A stretch of 64,000 nt of DNA from Erodium maritimum (Eukaryota; Streptophyta; Magnoliopsida; Geraniales; Geraniaceae), in contig OY997591.1 of assembly GCA_963921825.1 (NCBI GenBank), forward strand, positions 44,785,825 through 44,849,824, written 5' to 3'. Shown piece after piece: positions 50,560-61,858 of the stretch (position 1 is the first letter of the stretch; each line of letters starts with the position of its first letter). A program made the position numbers and the translations under genes. The notes beneath the pieces are model-generated. The model had not been told where the DNA came from, did no database searches, and saw only the letters and a list, made by a program, of their open reading frames with translations.

Positions 50560-50935
50560 TCAACCAACTGAACATAACGGAGTTTCAATTCATTGGTAAA
50601 GATGGTCTGTCTATTGTCTTTGATGTCGTGTGATTGTTGTGTGTTCGACATCGATAAATTACCTTGTGTTTATGCAATAGCAGTATGCAAATTCAAAAGT
50701 ATTGATGTATATTAGTTTTGTCACCACTATTGCTCGTTGACCATTTGAAGAAGGGCATATTCTGAAACCATATATCATGTGCCCCAAGAGGTGGATTGGT
50801 ATGGTGAGTTACCATTTATGGTTGTTTACCCTTCAACAGTACCAATGCAACGTGGTAGGAAAATTGTGAAGCGAATCCCATCAGCAGGTGAGCATGGCAG
50901 CGACAGGTTAAAAAAGTAAGAAAATGTAGGTTGTT
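50560..50935 (+). pseudogene. MULE transposase C-terminal (SWIM finger) remnant
   Basis: The text FDIDKLPCVYAIAVCKFKSI is the SWIM zinc finger region of plant mudrA-like transposases (usually DxDKLPCxHAIAAC; the His is Tyr here). It is followed by the usual tail YSETIYHVPQEVDWYGELPF and a basic KRIPSAGEHGSDRLKK end. The catalytic part lies outside and is not in the window. Confidence 0.7.
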
Positions 50936-51149
50936 GGTCATAACAAGACAATATGCCCCATGATACATACTATGTGATTGTCAAGTTTTTTATGCACTTC
51001 GATGTTTGGTATAGACTTTGATATTCTTGTAATGAGATTGTTATGACTTTTATATTCTTGTAATGAGATTGTTATGTCTTTGATATTCTTGTATATGGTT
51101 TGTTAAGTTTCATGTCATTGGAATGGATCTTGTTAGATAGATGCTCGGA

Positions 51150-51475
51150 TTACCAAAAAATTAACAGACATGGGAAGTACATCTAAGATCTTATTAACAT
51201 TCATGTATATTATTACCAGATCTTATTTACATTCATGTTATCATGTATATTATTCCTAGATTTTATTTAAATTTGTGTATATTATTCCCAGATCCTCATA
51301 AGGCCCTACAAATTATAACCAAATCTCAAACCATTACTCGATCTGGTAAAATTTAACATGCCCTGTTTTTAGATCTTGCAATGATGTATTCGAATGTAAA
51401 TAAGATCTTAGTTGTACTTCCCAGATCTATTAGGTTTTTTGGTAGTACGATAAAAAATTAACAAGATCTATTCCA
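51150..51475. repeat. Imperfect inverted repeat, possible MITE
   Basis: The left arm (ACCAAAAAATTAACAGACAT + GGGAAGTACATCTAAGATCT) pairs with the right arm (AGATCTTAGTTGTACTTCCC + AGATCTATTAGG...TTTTTTGGT). In between are two to three 40-bp direct repeats of CAGATCTTATTTACATTCAT type. No clear target duplication. Confidence 0.55.
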
Positions 51476-51710
51476 GCATCCACAAACACAACATATCAAA
51501 CTACAAGAACAAACACAGTTGAACACAAACAAAACTTATATAACATTGATGGAAGATTTCGATAAATATACCAATTACATAGAAGTTTGGATTTCCACGT
51601 CATCCACAAAATACTAGTCAACAAAAACAAACATCCACGTGGATGTTCGACTACAAAAAAAGAAAAGCAACATAACTACCTTAACTTAACAGCTTCTTCA
51701 CTTCCCTCCC

Positions 51711-51893
51711 TTACACGTCATTGGAACCTTGACTAGACCCACAATCTCCTACATGGATTGAGGACTCGTCGGCGCGAGGGTCGTCCTCCTCGACGGCGCT
51801 TAGCTCCTCCTCTTCGGCGACGCGTGTCTCCTTATCCTCCCCATCATCCTTAAGCGTGTCTATAATTAAAACTGACAAGACTTGATCACCCAA
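51711..51893 (-). pseudogene. Acidic tail frame of the MULE minus-strand gene
   Basis: A Glu/Asp-rich frame (DDGEDKETRVAEEEELSAVE) downstream of the Ulp1-like region on the same strand. It may be a last exon or spacer of that gene. There is no domain. Confidence 0.3.
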
Positions 51894-51920
51894 GTTCTGA
51901 CATAGTCATTATACACACAC

Positions 51921-52152
51921 GATCTGAACTGAGATCTTGGAATTTCCTGACCGATCTCAACTGAGATCTCGGAATGTCATGAATGAGGGAGAACTAAGAT
52001 CTTGGAATTTCCTGAACGATCTCAACTAAGATCTTGAAATGTCCTGAACGATCTCAACTGGGATCTTGGAATTTTCTAAACGATCTTAGTTGAGATCTTG
52101 GAGTTTCCTGAACGATCTCAACTAGGATCTTGGTATTTCCTAAAAGATCTCA
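51921..52152. repeat. Minisatellite of near-palindromic GATCTCAACTGAGATC units
   Basis: About seven units of 30-33 bases, each containing GATCTCAACT(G/A)AGATCT followed by TGGAATTTCCTGAAC. Each unit core is close to self-complementary, and one unit (around 52080) is in the reverse sense. Confidence 0.85.
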
Positions 52153-52174
52153 TATGAGTCCACCTGAATTACAT

Positions 52175-52760
52175 TCACACGCATCCTATAAAATCCCAAC
52201 ATTCATCAATACAAAGTAAAAAAATCAAACGTTCATAATTACATGTTGACATCCAACCATTCAAAATTTCACAAGTCTTCAAAGGGAACTCCAGAACTAA
52301 ATTTAGCAGATGTTGGAAATTGGTTGCTGCATATGCACACAACTTCTTCCTGTACAAAGACACATTATTCTGAGTCATGTAGTCTATAATGTTGCAGGCT
52401 TGCAGTACTTCACTGTAAAGACACCCGAGTTTACTCTGTAAATTACAAACAATTGAATGAGCCTATCATATATATGATGAATACGAATGTTGTGGAGTTA
52501 AAATACATATTCTCTTATTGAGGCAAAATTTTAGACTCTCATAGTTCCATTTTCCCTCACCAGGAAATTGTTCGAGTATTTGGTCGTTGAACATCTTCGA
52601 AGCCATGATTATGTGTGGGCACATGTCCAAGAGAGGTGCCATCACGACTTCGAGTCTTTCTTCCGGCATAGTTTTTACATCACAATCATACACATTGAGC
52701 ATACGACGGGTTATGTCCATCACAACCACATCTAACTTCACTGGGAAATATACTTACTTA
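52175..52760 (-). pseudogene. Ulp1-like C-terminal region of MULE gene
   Basis: KLDVVVMDITRRMLNVYDCD followed by EERLEVVMAPLLDMCPHIIM fits the central strand and helix after the catalytic His of C48/Ulp1-type proteases carried by plant MULEs (usually HWVLVVVDI...VYDS). Assignment is from motif memory. There are several stops, and the remaining part lies at 61859 and beyond, on the other side of the Copia insertion. Confidence 0.5.
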
Positions 52761-52844
52761 CAACCCGCCCATGACATACCATAATGGGTCGGAAGATATC
52801 CCCTAACATATTGCAGTCAACGATCTGATACCTTGGGTAGTTCA

Positions 52845-54480
52845 TGTTGGGTCTCGATGGAGGGTATGAACGCATACTCGCAGCGGAAGCAAATAAAACC
52901 CGAGACCATGCAAGGAAAAATTACCACGATTAGATTCACAAAAAAAATGAAATCATCATTTCTAACAAATGTTCAAGAACACAATAAGAGAAGAGAACAC
53001 CAAGAAAAGGATGATCGGCTTGAGTCTCCAAGACGCCTACGTATCCACTTGGGAATCAAAGCCACGTAGTTCTTCATATGAGGACTCAAGAACACCAAAA
53101 AATGGAGAGAAACAAGCCACACCCGAAATTGTAGGAGGGAGAGAAAAAAGTTGCTTCCCATTTGTGTCTTGTGTTTGTTATGTTTAAAAAAGATGACTTA
53201 AACATAACAAAGCTCATACTAGTCCAACTAAAGGCATAAGACAAGCATGGTGACAAGTAAGGTGTAAATAGGACAAAGTATGGCTAGATAAGATGGGGTT
53301 AGGTGGTGAATCACCAACACCTTAATCCTTGTCATGCTTACTTAGTACTAATTAATCAAGACTTGATTAATTAGTTCCATGAGCCTTGGTTGCATGGGCC
53401 TTTCATGGGCCTCTTGGAACATGGCCCGTGGCCATTTCCAACGAGGTCCCGTGATTCGCTCATCGCCTCCAAGCCTTCCATACCGGAAATGTCCAACATT
53501 ATCTGACGCGATCAAACCCAAGACTCCAAACCTTGTCTCGATCCGTAAAGCCCTATTCACTTACGGTCACATGACGCAAAACCCAGTTTTGGTCATGTCC
53601 CGAGACAAATCCCTTTTGGCCATTCTCCATAAATGTGTCAATGAGTTTCACCCTCCGGTGTGACCCTTAGGTTTATGCCTGTCAATAGGTCAACGTAAAA
53701 TCCCATTTTACTTGATCCTATATAAGTGGCAACTAACGAGAGTTTAGTATTGCCTGACACTACATAACGAATCGACCTTGTCGATTCTAACCTTTTCGTC
53801 GTCTATGTCACTATCCTTTTATCTCCGATATCCTGATATGTGAGATGACTGAATATATGATACCCAATATCATGTGCATGGCCATGCTATTTATTCAGTC
53901 ACTCTCGATCAAGGGCCGAGAACTGATATCTTTCCCATACCTCAGTAGGAGGGATAAATCCCTTAGCCGTCTTTCGTGTCACTCATGTAGCCTGTCCCTA
54001 AGCCAATCCTGGTCGTTATGAAAGCCCTGTTAAGGACAACGTTAGGCTCAGGTCAAACTTAGTTGTTGACTACATAGCGATCACAAAGAGTCCTTGGTCT
54101 AAGGATACATGACAAGCTACGACACAAAATATGTTCATGACTTAATCTATGGCACATATTCAGGGCGGGTCTTCCAATATCATGTCCCACATGATATCTA
54201 TGATTAGACTCCGAAATCCCATTCCAATGACTAACATAACTTAAGCCATAAAGAGTCATCTTTCATACTAGCCGCTTCTAGTGAAGCTTTGTTGATTAGG
54301 GACCCATCGAGTGTGATCTATCTCGATCTATGGTTCTATTCGCATTGTGGGCATAGATCAGAGCACACATCGATATATTACTCCAACACATAAGTAATAT
54401 AAAGCCGCTTTAATTTTATTGCTAACGATGATATATACATTTGGACATTTAGGATTGAACTACGGGCACTAAGACTAACA
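52845..54480 (-). repeat. Copia 3' LTR
   Basis: It corresponds over its whole length to 60159-61853. The sequence directly beyond it (54481 on) holds the purine tract on the minus strand. Confidence 0.9.
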
Positions 54481-55007
54481 ATCTCCCACTTGCCCTAGTT
54501 CCTTCCAATCTAAACTCCAATATGTCCCCATCGACTTTACATGTCTAACATGTTTAGGCAGCGACAATGCCTTAGTCAAAGGGTTGGCTATGTTATCATC
54601 TGTTGCAATATATGTTATCTTCACTTCACCTCGGTTCAGTATTTCTCTGATGAGGTGGATACGTCGTAGTACATGTTTGGATTTGTTATGCGATCTGGGC
54701 TTTTAGCTTGCGCAATGGCCCTGTGTTGTCGCAAAATGGATTCACCGGGCTGGATGGGTTTTTTTTATAAGCTCGAAAATTTTATTAGTAAGACTGATTC
54801 CAAGAAAAGGAAATAGAATGCCCTGAAACCAAACGAATCAGGGTAAAGGTCAAAAGACCAGTAAAACGCTTACAAAGGAATTCTGCTAAGGAGGAACTAA
54901 AAGGACGACCTTAACCCAAAAACAGAAACAAAAACAAAACACAACAAACCAAAACTAATTCTGCCAAGCCTTATGAGACGCTTTCCATAAGGCCGAAATG
55001 GGGGGTG

Positions 55008-55577
55008 CTACTTGATGGCACGTTCTCGAGTCAGCGACCGATATCTCGATCTGGTAACTATAGTGTAAACGGCAGGTCTACTATGGCGTGGTGGATGTTG
55101 GAGAAGAGCGTCCTTCCAAGGACTGGTATCCTTCTTCCCCGAAACCTCCGAATCATCCACTACGTCCGGTTCAACTACCGAACTAGAAGCCTCAGGCGCA
55201 ACAGGTCGATCAAGCAATTGAGTCTGGCCCAAGATGGTCTTATCCACATCATGGGCCTGAATTGGGCAACCCGCTTTGGATCGGGCCTTACTGCTTGAAT
55301 CCTCAACCGGTGACACAATCACCGAGCCATCGTCTACGGTAGTCATCGTCTGCGTTACTTGAGGATCACGAAACTGAGAAAATCCCCTACGAGCACGGAA
55401 ATGATTAAGATCCCGATTTACAGACCCACACACCTCAAAATCGAAACAAAAATTCGAATCGCACCAAATCCGACGAAGAAAATCTGCAAATTTCGCTCGT
55501 ACCACCGCCGACGAGAAGTCAAAACTCCGATCATCAATCACCGGAGAGGTCACCACCAAACCCATCAATGGGTTCAT
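55008..55577 (-). pseudogene. Frame downstream of the RRM, 189 residues
   Basis: MNPLMGLVVTSPVIDDRSFD starts a frame rich in Ser, Asp and Val with no recognised domain. It lies on the same strand as the RRM and ends in the 3' tail of the retroposed sequence. It is probably the linker/C-terminal part of the same ORF1. Confidence 0.5.
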
Positions 55578-55661
55578 TATACTTCTATCTTCTGACCCTA
55601 CCTCAACTTTTTCCTAGAAACTGAAACTCTCTGAACTCTGTTTTACAGAATCGGGGATGCT

Positions 55662-55990
55662 CTATTTCGGAGTAACTGCTCCTTTAACCGAAAAAGGATC
55701 CCGTTCCGGACGAGCCAAAATCACGAACAGCTTGAAACCATTAAACATGAAGCCATCAAACACCTCGATAGCCTTCTGAGCGGAGTTCGGCGATTTGAAG
55801 TCCACAAAACCGAAATAACGTCCTTTTATGTTCGGACGTTTAAGAACGACGGCTGACACCATCTCTCCAAATCATCCCAAAGGTATTGCGTATCCAAACA
55901 TCATTTGCAGTGTACGACAAATTATAAAAAAAAATTGTACTCACAAACCTCTTGGACGAAGATGCCACAGCCTCTGCACGAGCTTCGCAT
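55662..55990 (-). pseudogene. RRM domain remnant
   Basis: STIFFYNLSYTANDVWIRNT (RNP2 and helix 1), VVLKRPNIKGRYFGFVDF (RNP1 with aromatic F positions) and SAQKAIEVFDGFMFNGFKLF (helix 2, strand 4) make a near-complete RRM, followed by a stop at 55662. It is open upstream to the edge of the insertion with no obvious ATG. Confidence 0.7.
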
Positions 55991-56389
55991 CTGACAGTAG
56001 TACCTAATACCAGTTTGGAGTTCGTTTGGGCTGGATTGGTTTTTAATTACACCCAACCCTGCCGTGAATTTCCAAATCCACATAGCCTCCTTAGCTGTTT
56101 CTGCAACATCTATGTACTTGGCCTCTCTCGTAGATTCGGCGACGGTATCTTGCTTTACGCTTTCCCAGCTAAAGCTCCGTCATTTAGCGTAAACACATAT
56201 CCTGACTGACTTCTAAAGTTATTTGAATTTGTCTTGGAAAACTAGCGTCTACTCATCCTTCGACGACTAGTTTAGCATCATCTTTCCCCCGGGTTAGACT
56301 GATGTCTACTAGTACAACATAAGGCTTACAAGACGTCCGGTCTCGTACATGTCATGGCATATATGATCGATCTTGCCCCTAGGCGCATG

Positions 56390-57480
56390 AGATTCACATC
56401 ATCCTTTTCAGCTCATCAGGTGTCTTAGGACACTGAGTCTCGCTGAGATGAATGCCATGACTAATGGGTAAAAGTCTTTTCTTTGAATCGAGCATTGAGA
56501 ACCTACTCAATGCCTTGTTCATATTGGTTCCCTGACTTAAATACAAGACCCTCTTGGTGCGATCTCTACATATCTTAGTCCCTAAGATATAAGCAACATC
56601 GCCTAAGTCCTTTATTGAGAAACACTTCCTCAACCAAGCTTTAGTCTCGTGTAAGGTTGGGATGTCGTTTTCAATGAGCACCAGAAAAGTAGTCTTACTC
56701 CCACTAGCCTTCTATAAACGCAAGATTCATCCTCGTTCTTGATTAAGCCAAACACGGATACATATATAATATTCCTACAAAAAGTAGGTATACAATATAC
56801 ATTATACAATACTAAGACAAGGCCACTTGGAAAAGCAAGACTCATGGATCCTACAGTAGTTACCACAACTATGAGGTCCACTTCGTGCTTTCCAAACCTC
56901 TCTTACTTTCAGCCATTATACGTTAGTGCATGTGTGAGATTCAGTTCTGGTATCTAATACCCATGAATCTTTAGAAGTAGAGAGATGTAACTCTATAGAG
57001 TTAATACTGGATGAAGGCACAATCCCACCGTCATTCCTTAGATCATCCGTGTTTCCTGATGAAGGCGCAGTCCTACTGCCATTCTTCAGATAATCCAGGC
57101 TATCTGATGAAGGAGCAGTCCCACTGCCCTTCTTCAGATCAACCATGAACTTCCTCTAATCCCGGTTCCAGTGACCAGGCTCTTGGCAGTAGAAGAAGAC
57201 ATTCTCAAGTGTCTCATCTTTCCCGCCGAGTGCGCATGGGCCCCGCCCTTGCCACTTCCAATTCCCTTGTTGACCATCAGAATATCCTTGGATCGCAGAT
57301 CCCTGATTTTCTTCTTAGTAGTTAATGACACTTCATGTAACTCTGGTATGGTCTTAGAGACAGCCTTGTCAAGGACTTATTCTTTGCGTTCAGACTTGAG
57401 GACTATTCTCAAAATTTTGTACCAGTCCAAATAGTTTGTTCCATTTAGTTTGACCCTGTCAAGAATGATTTTTAATGACA
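56390..57480 (-). mobile_element. Copia coding remnants (gag/protease and RT)
   Basis: Minus-strand text SWVLDTRTESHTCTN is the protease active-site neighbourhood; NVYCIPTFCRNIIYVSVF is pre-integrase text; and WLRKCFSIKDLGDVAYILG is reverse transcriptase text. A three-copy repeat of about 50 bp (GATGAAGGCGCAGTCCTACT) lies at 57010-57145. It is broken. Confidence 0.75.
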
Positions 57481-57489
57481 AACTATTAA

Positions 57490-58609
57490 GGGTTATTTAC
57501 GATAAGGTACCCTAATGTTTCGTCCACAAACGATAAGGTACCCTTATGAATTTTTTGTCCGATAAGGTACCCAAATGATTCGTCCACGAACGATTTGGGT
57601 TAATGCTGTTAAAAAACTAACAGAATTATGCAGAATGACAATTTTGCCCTTTGACATTTCAGTTGACTTTTGACTTAAGAGTGAAAAGACCATTATACCC
57701 TCAGTTATTATATTTCTTTAATTTATATTTTCTAATTATTTTTAATTTTCAAAATAAATTAAATATTTTTTTAAAGTTATATTATTTAAAAACTGAATTT
57801 GTTTTTTTTTTCAAAAATCAGTTTTTTTTTTGAAAATCAGATTTTTATATTTAAAAATCATTTTTTTATTTTTTTAATAATTAGTTTTTTTGTATATTAA
57901 AAAATAAGATTTTATATTTAAAAATCAGTTTTTTTTTTAAATCAGTTTTTATTTTCAAAATCAGTTTTTATTTTCAAAAATCAGTTTTTTTTAAAAAAAT
58001 CAGTTTTTATTTCTTTATTTAATTTTTTTTAAATTTTTTTCTATTTTATTAATTTATTATTTTAATAGTTTATTATTTTAATATTTTCTTTTAATATTTT
58101 TAATATTTTAATATTTTATTTTAATATTTTAATTATTTTAATATTTTATTTTATTAGTTTAATATTTTATTTTATTATTATTTTATTTTATTAGTTTTAT
58201 TATTTTAATATTTTTTTAAATATTTTTTAATATTTTGTATTTTTTAATATTTTTAAATTTTTTAAATTTTTTTTATTATTATTTTAAATTTTTTAATTTT
58301 TAAATTAAAAAAATAAATTTATATATTATTATATTTTTATTGTATTATATAATTAAGGGTATAATGGTAATTTTGTCTATCAAATTTATAAGGTTAAAAT
58401 AAAAAAAGGGTGAAATCGTCATTTCACACCCCACTTAACTGCACATGTCTGATTTGGAGGAATATTCCGTTAGTTTTCTAACGGAATATGCCAATTTTAA
58501 CCAAATCGTTCGTGGACGAATCATTTGGGTACCTTATCGGACAAAAAATTCATAAGGGTACCTTATCGTTCGTGGACGAAACATTAGGGTACCTTATCGT
58601 AAATAACCT
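57490..58609. mobile_element. Long-TIR MULE-like element, 9-bp TSD, inside Copia
   Basis: Arms of about 110 bases (GGGTTATTTACGATAAGGTA, CGTCCAC words) invert at 58500-58609. The flanking 9-bp duplication is the perfect AACTATTAA (57481-57489 and 58610-58618). The interior is A/T low-complexity sequence with no gene. It shares the CGTCCAC subterminal words with the elements at 8040 and 9400. Confidence 0.88.
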
Positions 58610-58618
58610 AACTATTAA

Positions 58619-60158
58619 TGTTCGCTGAATTTGCCATTTGATCTACAACTGATAAAATTCAATCAGTATACTGAATAAATTTTATGAAGATCAAGCTTAA
58701 ACACCAACAATCGATTCTATACCTTTAGATTCTAAAACCAAGATCCTTGATTCACTCGATCAAGTTGAACGAAGGCTCACACTCAATCGAGCTAAGTAGG
58801 TAAGACCCGATCCAATCACAACCAATGTGACTCTTGGCTAGGGTATGTACTTAAGTACACGACTTACCCTATCTGATACCCTAGCTCAACCATAGCTTAG
58901 AATCGTAGTTGTGTCCACCAATTTTCAACTATGACCCGCCACTATGTAGGTGCTCCGCTAAGGCGCACGACACCCACATATGTCGTCCAAACCTACTACC
59001 CCGCTTTCATATGGATGCTCCGCTAAGGCGCACGACACCCATAGGACGGGGAGGTAGTAAGGTGTTGATAATTGGGAGGTATCAGACATGATCCGTTTTT
59101 ACTTATCCGGTTGTGTTTAAAACTTTTGGCACATCCTAGATGCGATGAGCACATAAACTACATTCCAAATGTAATGATGCCTCCAATTACATCCAATGTA
59201 ATTCTTCCTTCAAACCCATAAATTACATCCAATGTAATGACGGTTCTAAGGGCTCACAAACAAGAATTAAAATTCCAATTTTATCTTTGCATGTGAGGTG
59301 ATATGCTCGGTAAATAAAGTTAAAGCATGCAAATCTAAAACACATAGAATTAATCATGCATAAACTAAACCAAGCATAAAGCGATAAATGTGCACATGAT
59401 AGCCCCATAAACAACTCTCACTAGCTTCTTGAGCTCCATCGACTCCAAGCCGATGCCAACACCCGAAAAGCCACCAAATGACCTTTTCACCATTTCTTCG
59501 TCTTGAGAAAAATATTACAATTTAATACACGACTCGCAGGTCGGGAATAAATAAATATTACAAACAAGTAGTTCGACGACCACACCTTGAAAGAATAATT
59601 ACACGCTAACTCTAACGGCTCGCAGGCCGTGAAAAGCGATAAATAATTAAAACGAGCTCGGGGCTATTATGTACACCATGCCAACATCACATCACACATC
59701 AGGTTATCAAAAAAGCATGTTATCAAACATCATGTGATTTTCCGGTTTTAATTAATAGCCAAGTTTCGAAGATTTTTTATGCTCGGTTTATCGAAATCGT
59801 TCAAAAATGAAACTTTTAAACATTTGATCTTCGAGTTCGTCGTGACGTTTCAAAACTCGTCATAACTAAAAAAATGGATTAGCCTTGGCATATCAACCAT
59901 CCAATGGTCATTCTTGGCCTAGCTCCGTCCAACGGAGCCCCGTTCGGTCCCGGTTTCGGCTCCCTAAGACCTGAAAAATCAAATTTGTTTCAAAATTTCC
60001 AGATTTGAAATAATTTTCAAAAATTCATTTTACATGTATTAAATCCATAAACAATAATTTAGAACATGTTATCAAACAATTTGGCAAATTAACATGTCAA
60101 AACCTAAACTTTCAACACCGTCTTGTGAATCCCGAAGGTAGCACGGCTTTGATCCCAC
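58619..60158 (-). mobile_element. Copia leader / 5' interior
   Basis: The stretch between the nested MULE and the 5' LTR holds no clear coding frame. It carries a direct repeat of ATGCTCCGCTAAGGCGCACG (58950 and 59010 areas) and several ATTACATCCAATGTAAT words near 59160-59240. The primer site adjoins 60159. Confidence 0.6.
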
Positions 60159-61853
60159 TGTTGGATCTCGATGGAGGGTATGAACGCATACTCGCAGTGG
60201 AAGCAAATAAAATCCGAGACCATGCAAGGAAAAACTACCACGATTAGATTCACAAAACAAAATGAAATCATCATTTCAAACAAATGTCCAAGAACACATT
60301 AAGAGAATAGAACACCAAGAAAAGGATGATCGGCTTGAGTCTCCAAGACGCCTACGTATCCACTTAGGAATCAAAGCCACATAGTTCTTCATATGAGGAC
60401 TCAAGAACACCAAAAAATGGAGAGAAACAAGCCACACCCGAAATTGTAAGAGGAGGGAGAGAAAAAAAAGTTGTTTCCCATTTGTGTCTTGTGTTTGTTA
60501 TGTTTAAAAAAGATGACTTAAACATAACAAACCACATACGTGTCCAACTAAAGCCATGAGACAAGCATGGTGACAAGTAAGGTGTAAATAGGACAAAGTA
60601 TGGTTAGATAAGATGGGGTTAGGTGGTGAATCACCAACCCCTTAATCCTTGTCATGCTTACTTAGTACTAATTAATCAAGACTTGATTAATTAGTTCCAT
60701 GAGCCTTGGTTGCATGGGCCTTTCATGGGCCTCTTAGAACATGGCCCGTGGCCATTTCCAACGAGATCCCGTGATTCTCTCATCGCCTCCTAGCCTTCCA
60801 TACCGGAAATGTCCAACATTATTTGACACGATCAATCCCAAGACTCCAAGCCTTGTCTCGATCCGTAAAGTCCTATTCACTTACGGCACATGACGCAAAA
60901 CCCAGTTTTGGTCATGTCCCGAGACAACTCCCTTTTGGCCATTCTCCATAAATGTGTCAATGAGTTTTACCCTCCGGTGTGACCCTTAGGTTTATGCATG
61001 TCAATAGGTCAACGTAAAATCCCATTTTACTTGATCTTATATAAGTGGCAACTAACGAGACTTTAGTATTGTCTGACACTACATAACGAATCGACCCTAT
61101 CGATTCTAACCTTTCCATCGTCTATGTCACTATCCTTTCATCTCCGATATCCTGATTGAGATAAGGCATAGAGCTGTCATCCTTATTATTCTCAATCACT
61201 GTTCCTTGATATGTGAGATGACTGAATATATGATACCCAGTATCATGTGCATGGCCATGCTATTTTTTCAGTCACTCTCAATCAAGCGGCCGAGAACCGA
61301 TATCTTTCCCATACCTCAGTATGAGGAATAAATCCCTTAGTCGTCTTTCGTGTCACTCATGTAGCATGTCCCCAAGCCAATCATGGCCGTTATGGAAGCC
61401 CTGTTACGGACAATGTTAGGCTCTGGTCAAACTCAGTTGTTGACTACATAGCGATCACAAAGACTCCTTGGTTTAAGGATACATGACAAGCTACGACACT
61501 GAATATGTTCATGACTTAATCTATGGCACATATTCAGGGCGGATCGTCCAATATCATGTCCCACATGATATCTATGATCAGAGTCCGGAGTCCCATTCCA
61601 ATTACTAACAGAGCGTAAGCCATAAAGAGCCATCTTTTATACTAGTCGCTTCTAGTGAAGCTTTGTTGACTAAGGACCCATCAAGTGTGATCTATCTCGA
61701 TCTATGGTTCTATTCGCATTGTGGGCAAGATCAGAGCACACATTGATACATTACTCCAACACATAAGTAATATAAAGCCGTTTTAATTTTATTGCTAACG
61801 ATGATATATACATTTGGACATTTAGGATTGAACTACGGGCACTAAGACTACCA
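60159..61853 (-). repeat. Copia 5' LTR
   Basis: Partner of 52845-54480 with about 4-5 percent differences in the sampled part. Its outer end meets the GTTCA duplication. Confidence 0.9.
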
Positions 61854-61858
61854 GTTCA

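Larger units (their letters stand above)
54759..56027 (-). mobile_element. Retroposed RRM sequence (LINE ORF1-like), poly-A and TSD
   Basis: The minus-strand 3' end is an A8 tail (T run at 54759-54766). The flanks GGGCTGGATGGG (54747-54758) and GGGCTGGATTGG (56028-56039) are a 12-bp target duplication with one mismatch, the mark of target-primed reverse transcription. It lies in the RNase H part of the Copia fossil. The body encodes an RRM (about 55990-55662: RNP2-like TIFFYNLSYTANDVWIRNTF, RNP1 GRYFGFVDF) and then a second frame, 55577-55008, of 189 residues without a recognised domain. Plant L1-type LINEs with an RRM in ORF1 are known. No ORF2 is present, so the copy is internally deleted, or it is a processed copy of a host RRM gene. 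Confidence 0.7.
52845..61853 (-). mobile_element. Copia fossil (minus strand), 9.0 kb
   Basis: LTRs 52845-54480 and 60159-61853 (TGTTGG...AAGACTAACA on plus) are flanked by the 5-bp duplication GTTCA (52840-52844 and 61854-61858). A primer site resembling tRNA-Met lies just inside the 5' LTR (minus strand TGGGATCAAAGCC), and a purine tract (GGGCAAGTGGGAGAT) lies next to the 3' LTR. The interior has gag/protease remnants (about 56690-57480), reverse transcriptase (about 56390-56680) and RNase H (about 54490-54745 and 56030-56390). A retroposed RRM sequence and a MULE sit inside. A 120-base LTR sample differs at 5-6 sites, so it is older than the Gypsy at 35873. It is extensively broken. Confidence 0.88.
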
